A DNA stretch of 28,188 nucleotides from Microbacteriaceae bacterium (lineage in GTDB: Bacteria > Actinomycetota > Actinomycetes > Actinomycetales > Microbacteriaceae). This document shows positions 23,877-28,188 of the stretch, piece by piece. Below the pieces are notes generated by a model that was not told the origin of the DNA, did no database searches, and saw nothing but the letters and a program-made list of their open reading frames with translations. Position 1 is the first letter of the stretch. Each line of letters begins with the position of its first letter. Where the stretch lies: assembly GCA_023254555.1 (NCBI GenBank), contig JALRLI010000005.1, forward strand, positions 1-28,188. Direction: 5' to 3'. A program made the translations under genes and the position numbers.

Positions 23877-25265
23877 GTGTCAAAAAAGATTTTGATTGTC
23901 GGCGGAGGATATGCCGGCTTCTACACCGCATGGAAGCTTGAAAAGTGGCTTCGCAAGGGTGAAGCAGAGGTCACAATTGTAGATCCGCTCCCATATATGT
24001 CGTATCTCCCGCTGCTTCCAGAGGTTGCAGCTGGCTCAGTAGAGGCTCGTCACGCTGTGGTAGCGCGTCGTCGCCATCTCGAGACTACGAAGTCAATTGC
24101 GGGACGCGTGGTGGAAATAAAGCACGCCAAAAAAACTGCAAAGATTGAACCAATCGTTGGCAAAGCCTTCGAATTTGAGTACGACCATATTGTGATTGCC
24201 ACTGGTTCTGTGTCGCGAACCTTTCCGATCCCGGGCATCGCTGATAACGCCATCGGTCTGAAGACTATCGAAGAGGCGGTTGCAGTTCGCGACCGCCTAG
24301 TCGGTAACTTCGAGCGTGCCGCCGTTCTGCCTGAGGGTAGCGCTGAACGGGCAAAGTTCCTCACGATTACGGTCGTTGGAGGCGGTTTTGGTGGCATCGA
24401 AACAGTAGCCGAGCTTCGCTCGTTCGCTACTTCGCTGCTTCGCCGCTACAAAGAAATCCACTTCGATGAACTGCAATTTCATCTGATTGAGGCAATGGGA
24501 CGCATCATGCCTGAGGTTCGCGAGAATACGGCTGAGTGGGTGATGAAGAACCTCACCGATCGGGGTGTGACCATTCACCTCAACACGCAGCTCACTTCCG
24601 CAGTAGACAAGAAGATCGAGCTTTCAACCGGAGAAACCTTCGAGTCTGATCTCATCGTTTGGACGGCTGGTGTCATGCCGCTCCCATTCTTGGCGAACAA
24701 AACAGACTTGCCGACGGGCCCTCGCGGGCACGTGCTCGCTCGCACGGATCTTCGTGTGGAGGGCGAGAACGGTATCGTCGAGGGTGCTTGGGCTGCCGGT
24801 GATACTTCTGCTGTGCCAGATATCTCGAAAACCCCTGGCCCAGGCGGGTTCTGCGTGCCAAACGCGCAGCACGCGGTGCGGCAGGCGAAACTTCTCGCAA
24901 AGAACATCGTCGCTGATCTTCGCGGCGAAGGTCTCAGTGAGTACAACCACTCGAACCTTGGTGCAGTTGCTGGACTGGGCCTCAACCATGGTGTCTTCCA
25001 ATCCGGCAATTTCGCGATTCGCGGGTACTTCGCTTGGCTAGCGCACCGTTTCTATCACGGTTTGGCCCTGCCGTCATGGGAGCGCAAGTGGCGCGTATTC
25101 GGAGCTTGGATGGGCCACTTCTTCTTGAGCCGTGACATTGTCAACACCGAACTCGGTGAGCATCCGCGTGCCGCATTCGAGGAGTTTGCTGCCCGTCCGC
25201 CTAAGCCAGAGAAAGCCGACAAAGCTTCAAAGGCAGGGAAGTCTCTCGCAGCTGCTACAAAGTAG
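23877..25265 (+). CDS. ndh: Type II NADH dehydrogenase / NAD(P)-FAD-dependent oxidoreductase
   Basis: A 462-residue flavoprotein of the NDH-2 family, which passes electrons from NADH to membrane quinone without pumping protons. The N-terminal FAD-binding GGGYAGFY (9-16) and the NADH-binding VVGGGFGGIE (167-175) each start a beta-alpha-beta fold. IATGSVSR, WTAGV, WAAGDTSAVP and PNAQHAVRQAK complete the two-dinucleotide-domain fold. The C-terminal part (YFAWLAHRFYHGLALPSWERKWRV onward) is amphipathic and hydrophobic-aromatic, typical of the membrane-anchoring region of NDH-2. The final 25 residues are Lys/Ala-rich. The start is GTG 23877 with GAGGAG upstream. It converges on the RamB-like gene, with 12 bases between stops. 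Confidence 0.9.
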   Translation: MSKKILIVGGGYAGFYTAWKLEKWLRKGEAEVTIVDPLPYMSYLPLLPEVAAGSVEARHAVVARRRHLETTKSIAGRVVEIKHAKKTAKIEPIVGKAFEFEYDHIVIATGSVSRTFPIPGIADNAIGLKTIEEAVAVRDRLVGNFERAAVLPEGSAERAKFLTITVVGGGFGGIETVAELRSFATSLLRRYKEIHFDELQFHLIEAMGRIMPEVRENTAEWVMKNLTDRGVTIHLNTQLTSAVDKKIELSTGETFESDLIVWTAGVMPLPFLANKTDLPTGPRGHVLARTDLRVEGENGIVEGAWAAGDTSAVPDISKTPGPGGFCVPNAQHAVRQAKLLAKNIVADLRGEGLSEYNHSNLGAVAGLGLNHGVFQSGNFAIRGYFAWLAHRFYHGLALPSWERKWRVFGAWMGHFFLSRDIVNTELGEHPRAAFEEFAARPPKPEKADKASKAGKSLAAATK

Positions 25266-25277
25266 GTGCAGTTCAGG

Positions 25278-26747
25278 TCACGTGCTTGACTCGTGCCTGC
25301 TGAGAAATTCGTACATCTCGGTGTCATCGATGCCAGGAAACGAGCCTGTCGGGAGTGGCGACAGGATGTGAGCGTGCATACGCGCGCTCGGCCACGCGTT
25401 GTTCTCCCATCGTGCCCGAAGCTCGTTATCGGGGTTCTTACAGCAATCGGGATCTGGGCACGTCGATTTTGATCGGTATTGGGTATCTCGACCTCTGAAC
25501 CATTTTGCGTCATCGAACGCAACCCCGGTGCTGATGGAGAAGCCCATCGACTCTGAAGTGCCTGTCTGCACTGCAGTCCAAAATGTGCCTGCGGGAGTGT
25601 CTGTGTATTGGTAAAACTCGTTCGTTCGGTTCTGGCGGTTGAAGGCTGTTCGTGCGGCCCACTTGCGGCAGAGGATTTGACCTTCCACCGCACCGTCCTC
25701 ATTCTCAGGCAGGGGAGTGCCATCGTTCTCGTAGGCGCGGATGATGCTGCCATCTGCCTTCACCCTGATGAAGTGCATCCGCAAATCGAGAAACTCGGTT
25801 GCCAAGTTTGTGATGCGGTGTGCTGCGGCCTCGTGCGTGACGCCGAAGGCATCCCGGAAGTCTTCGATGGCAATATTTCTTGAAGCTTTCGCATTCTGTA
25901 AGAACTCAACGCTTCGGTCTCTAGGCATCAGGCACGCGGCGGCAAAATAGTTAATCTCGAGGCGTTGTTTCAAGAAGTCTGCGTAGCTGCTTGGCCTGTC
26001 GTGTCCCAACACAACGTGTGCCATTGCTTGTAAAGCGAGTGAGCGAAGGCCATGACCACCGGGAAAAGAAGCCGGCGGCAAGTAAATTCGACCGTTCGCG
26101 AGGTCGGTGATACTTCGAGCTGACTGGGGCAAGTCATCGACAAAAATGAGCGTGAATCCGAGCTGTTCAGCCATAACCGCAACGGTTCTGTGAGTGAGGG
26201 CTCCGCCAGAATGCTCCGCTCGATCGAGTAGCGATTCCGCGACGTCTTCAATATCGGGTAGGTAGTTGTCGCGCTCTCGCATGAAGGCGCGGATTTGAGT
26301 GTTCGCGCGCCGTGCTTCTTCAGGCGTTGCGGCTGCAGCCCGAGAACGCCTGGCCAATTCACGATGCAGGCCAACCATTGACTGGAGTGTCTCGTCACTG
26401 AGAGTTTTTGGCGCCTTGATTGTAGGTAACTGCAGCGCTTTATATTCAGGTGTCTTTTGTGCTTTTTCAAGTTCGATCTCGAGCGACGATCTCAGGTCTG
26501 GTGCACTCGATGAGAGGAGATCAGCCACGTCGACGTTGAGCTCACGCGCAATAGCGTTCAATAACTTCAGTTTTGGTTCTCGGCGACCGTTCTCGATGAG
26601 CGAGAGTGCGCTCGTAACCACCCCAACCCTCTGCCCGAGACGTTCAAGCGTGAGGCCAGCGGCAACACGGTAGTGTTTGATGCGTTTGCCCAGGACCAAG
26701 AGGTCGGTTTCGACCCGTGGTTGAGAGTTTGCTGAACTATCAGGCAT
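25278..26747 (-). CDS. ramB: RamB/PrpR/ScfR-family regulator (XRE HTH + degenerate IrrE-like + C-terminal Cys domain)
   Basis: A 489-residue regulator. Residues 20-78 are an XRE helix-turn-helix (LGKRIKHYRVAAGLTLERLG, SALSLIENGRREPKLKLLNAI). A middle ImmA/IrrE-like domain lies around 215-320; where the family peptidase has HExxH it reads QAMAH (240-244), so the zinc-protease site is lost. The C-terminal domain (about 330-489, DUF2083 type) has Cys360 and the cluster C430-PDPD-C435-C436. This architecture is that of RamB, PrpR and ScfR, which control acetate, propionate or short-chain fatty acid and glyoxylate metabolism in actinobacteria; PrpR is reported to bind an Fe-S cluster in its C-terminal region. 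It is divergent from pckG, which is likely a target. The symbol is given by family resemblance; the effector is unknown. Confidence 0.82.
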   Translation of the reverse strand: MPDSSANSQPRVETDLLVLGKRIKHYRVAAGLTLERLGQRVGVVTSALSLIENGRREPKLKLLNAIARELNVDVADLLSSSAPDLRSSLEIELEKAQKTPEYKALQLPTIKAPKTLSDETLQSMVGLHRELARRSRAAAATPEEARRANTQIRAFMRERDNYLPDIEDVAESLLDRAEHSGGALTHRTVAVMAEQLGFTLIFVDDLPQSARSITDLANGRIYLPPASFPGGHGLRSLALQAMAHVVLGHDRPSSYADFLKQRLEINYFAAACLMPRDRSVEFLQNAKASRNIAIEDFRDAFGVTHEAAAHRITNLATEFLDLRMHFIRVKADGSIIRAYENDGTPLPENEDGAVEGQILCRKWAARTAFNRQNRTNEFYQYTDTPAGTFWTAVQTGTSESMGFSISTGVAFDDAKWFRGRDTQYRSKSTCPDPDCCKNPDNELRARWENNAWPSARMHAHILSPLPTGSFPGIDDTEMYEFLSRHESST

Positions 26748-26753
26748 ATGTTT

Positions 26754-26759
26754 ACTATA
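26754..26759 (-). promoter_or_regulatory. Candidate -10 box of the ramB-like gene, leaderless spacing
   Basis: On the minus strand this reads TATAGT (five of six to TATAAT), exactly 6 bases before ATG 26747. Transcription would start at the ATG. TTGTAA on the minus strand (26779-26784) could be the -35 with a long 19-base spacer. No Shine-Dalgarno site is present, which agrees with a leaderless message. Confidence 0.45.
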
Positions 26760-26764
26760 AAAGA

Positions 26765-26778
26765 AAATTTGCCAATTT
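26765..26778. promoter_or_regulatory. Candidate RamB-type operator 1 (ramB side)
   Basis: AAATTTGCCAATTT has perfect outer arms AAATT/AATTT around TGCC. Its longer form AAAATTTGCCAA agrees in 10 of 12 positions with the C. glutamicum RamB consensus as I remember it (AAACTTTGCAAA). It sits between the -10 box and the candidate -35 of the regulator gene, where binding would repress its own transcription. Confidence 0.45.
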
Positions 26779-26832
26779 TTACAAGTAATTTGACTGAATA
26801 TTCACAATTTAATGGTTCAGAATGAGTACTAA

Positions 26833-26846
26833 GTGCAAATTTCCAC
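26833..26846. promoter_or_regulatory. Candidate RamB-type operator 2 (pckG side)
   Basis: GTGCAAATTTCCAC is a near-palindrome (12 of 14 positions symmetric) with core AAATTT. It shares GCAAATTT, in inverted orientation, with operator 1. It lies 30 bases upstream of the pckG ATG, close to where RNA polymerase should act. Confidence 0.4.
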
Positions 26847-26875
26847 AAAAATAAGCATCCTAGGAGCGCTCTGAA

Positions 26876-28188
26876 ATGACACTAGCCCAAGAAGCCGTGG
26901 CAAAAGAAGACCTCGCACAACTCATTCGCGATACCGCAACCACAACAAACCCAGAAATTATCGACTGGGTCGTTCAGAATGCCGAGCTGCTCGAGCCCTC
27001 AGACGTTCGCTGGTGCACAGGGTCCCAGGATGAGTGGAACGAAATCACCGAGCAAATGGTCGCCGCAGGCGCGCTTATTCCGCTTGATCGCAACCGTCGC
27101 CCAGGGAGCTTCCTGGCTCGTTCGCATCCCGGCGATGTCGCCCGTGTCGAAGACCGCACTTTCATTTGCTCAGAGCGCGAAGAAGATGCTGGTCCTACAA
27201 ATAACTGGCGAGCTCCGGCTGAGATGAAGGCTGAACTGCGCCCGCTCTTTCAGGGTGCAATGCGCGGCCGTACTCTGTACGTTGTTCCATTTTCGATGGG
27301 TCCGATCGGCGGCGCTATTTCGCAGCTCGGTGTGCAGCTCACAGATTCGCCTTACGCGGTACTCAATATGCGCATCATGACTCGAATGGGTCAGGCCGCT
27401 CTCGATGAAATCAAGCCGGGCTCAGAATGGGTTCGAACCGTGCACAGCGTTGGTGTGCCCCTCGTTGACGACGAGGGCAACGTGCGCGAAGATGACGCGT
27501 GGCCCTGCAACGACACTAAATACATCACGCACTTCCCAGAAACTCTTGAGGTGTGGTCATACGGCTCGGGCTACGGAGGAAACGCCCTGCTGTCGAAGAA
27601 GTGCTTTGCCTTGCGTATCGCGAGTGTGATGGGTAAGAACGAAGGCTGGCTCGCAGAGCATATGCTCCTCCTCAAGCTCACCAACGAAGCCGGAAAAGCG
27701 TTCCATGTCGCGGCGGCGTTCCCATCCGCTTGTGGCAAGACCAACCTCGCAATGCTGCAGCCCACCATTCCTGGTTGGAAGGTTGAAACCATTGGTGATG
27801 ACATCGCTTGGCTTCGTAAGGGCCGCGATGGTCGTCTCTACGCAATCAACCCTGAGGCAGGCTTTTTCGGAGTTGCACCGGGAACCGGTGAAAGCACCAA
27901 CCCGGTAGCAATGGAGACTATGTGGGGTAATACCATCTTCACCAACGTCGCGCTGACAGACGAAGGCGATGTCTGGTGGGAGGGCATGACCGACGAGACG
28001 CCAAGCCATCTCATAGATTGGCTCGGAAATGACTGGACTCCAGAATCAGGAACGCTAGCAGCGCATCCAAACTCGCGCTTCACGGCTCCTGTTACGCAGT
28101 GCCCAACCCTCGCTAGCGACTGGGACGAGCATGACGGAGTGGCCCTCGATGCAATACTGTTCGGTGGTCGGCGTGCCACAAATGTGCC
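26876..28188 (+). CDS. pckG: Phosphoenolpyruvate carboxykinase (GTP), 3' truncated by window edge
   Basis: Converts oxaloacetate and GTP to PEP, GDP and carbon dioxide, the entry to gluconeogenesis. The frame is open to the right edge (437 complete codons visible of about 600). Recognisable blocks are WCTGSQDEWNEIT near the N-terminus, RTLYVVPFSMGP, VLNMRIMTRMG and HFPETLEVWSYGSGYGGNALL. The P-loop-like AFPSACGKTN (281-290) carries the reactive Cys286 and Lys288, followed by ETIGDDIAWLR (metal site), INPEAGFFGVAPGT and ILFGGRRA. This is the GTP-dependent family, as in other actinobacteria, not the ATP-dependent one. AGGAG at 26862-26866 precedes ATG 26876. It is divergent from the RamB-like gene and likely controlled by it; the gene continues beyond the window. 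Confidence 0.97.
   Translation, partial: MTLAQEAVAKEDLAQLIRDTATTTNPEIIDWVVQNAELLEPSDVRWCTGSQDEWNEITEQMVAAGALIPLDRNRRPGSFLARSHPGDVARVEDRTFICSEREEDAGPTNNWRAPAEMKAELRPLFQGAMRGRTLYVVPFSMGPIGGAISQLGVQLTDSPYAVLNMRIMTRMGQAALDEIKPGSEWVRTVHSVGVPLVDDEGNVREDDAWPCNDTKYITHFPETLEVWSYGSGYGGNALLSKKCFALRIASVMGKNEGWLAEHMLLLKLTNEAGKAFHVAAAFPSACGKTNLAMLQPTIPGWKVETIGDDIAWLRKGRDGRLYAINPEAGFFGVAPGTGESTNPVAMETMWGNTIFTNVALTDEGDVWWEGMTDETPSHLIDWLGNDWTPESGTLAAHPNSRFTAPVTQCPTLASDWDEHDGVALDAILFGGRRATNV

Larger units (their letters stand above)
26748..26875. promoter_or_regulatory. AT-rich divergent control region between ramB-like gene and pckG
   Basis: This 128-base gap is clearly more AT-rich than the surrounding genes. 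It contains the candidate leaderless promoter of the regulator, two AAATTTGC-containing near-palindromes in inverted orientation 62 bases apart, and the pckG ribosome-binding site. For pckG, TTGACT (26790-26795) or TTCACA (26801-26806) could be a -35 and TACTAA (26827-26832) a -10, but no pair has ideal spacing. Confidence 0.55.

Noticed and set aside
25266..25277. Terminator between ndh and the RamB-like gene
   Set aside because: The gap is 12 bases and no hairpin is seen there or just inside either gene end.
25970..26470. 166-residue frame in another phase within the RamB-like gene
   Set aside because: Same strand as the regulator but out of phase with its supported domains; no family resemblance.
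1..28188. Mobile elements, CRISPR arrays, prophage or horizontally acquired island
   Set aside because: No transposase or integrase motifs, no direct-repeat array and no gene with obviously foreign codon use; the only markedly AT-rich stretch is the ramB-pckG control region.

Overview
The window is a gene-dense chromosomal segment of a Gram-positive actinobacterium, most likely family Microbacteriaceae. Supporting points: moderate G+C (mid-50s % by eye), an actinobacterial core gene order (tRNA-Gln, glmU, prs, rplY/ctc, pth, mfd, mazG, then eno, ftsB, DUF501), a GTP-type PEP carboxykinase, a RamB/PrpR-family regulator, and a very short ATP synthase epsilon subunit. The order and compactness fit a small-genome freshwater or marine lineage, but the genus cannot be fixed from sequence reading alone. 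I see no insertion sequence, prophage, CRISPR array or rRNA gene. Nearly everything is on the + strand; the exceptions are a MarR-type gene (11477-11980) and a RamB-type gene (25278-26747).

Layout. (1) 2-1720: the end of the atp operon (atpD partial, atpC), then a YaaA-family peroxide-stress gene. (2) 1736-5220: a soluble PP2C protein phosphatase, then a large membrane-anchored EccC/EssC-like FtsK-SpoIIIE ATPase with no other type VII secretion genes nearby. (3) 5226-11480: a tight run of metG, tatD, rsmA, ispE and an ABC-F ATPase, ending in a tail-to-tail overlap with the MarR gene. (4) 12062-14568: tRNA-Gln(UUG), glmU, prs. (5) 14569-22911: rplY behind a structured leader, a long hairpin, pth, mfd, mazG, hisS, eno. 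(6) 22915-25265: ftsB/divIC-like gene, DUF501 gene, type II NADH dehydrogenase. (7) 25278-28188: RamB-like regulator divergent from pckG, which runs off the right edge.

How the genes work together. Most are housekeeping: energy conservation (atpDC, ndh), glycolysis and gluconeogenesis (eno, pckG), translation (metG, hisS, tRNA-Gln, rplY, pth, rsmA), cell-envelope and isoprenoid precursors (glmU, ispE), nucleotide metabolism (prs, mazG), repair (mfd, possibly tatD) and division (ftsB).

The parts with most unexplained content are regulatory or accessory. The AT-rich ramB/pckG divergent region carries two near-palindromes resembling RamB operators. The rplY leader and the rplY-pth gap hold strong RNA secondary structure. 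The EccC-like ATPase is an orphan beside a phosphatase. The hexamer GGATGC/GCATCC is clearly over-represented across the window. I did not find a clear-cut new multi-gene defence or secretion system; the orphan ATPase locus is the closest candidate.
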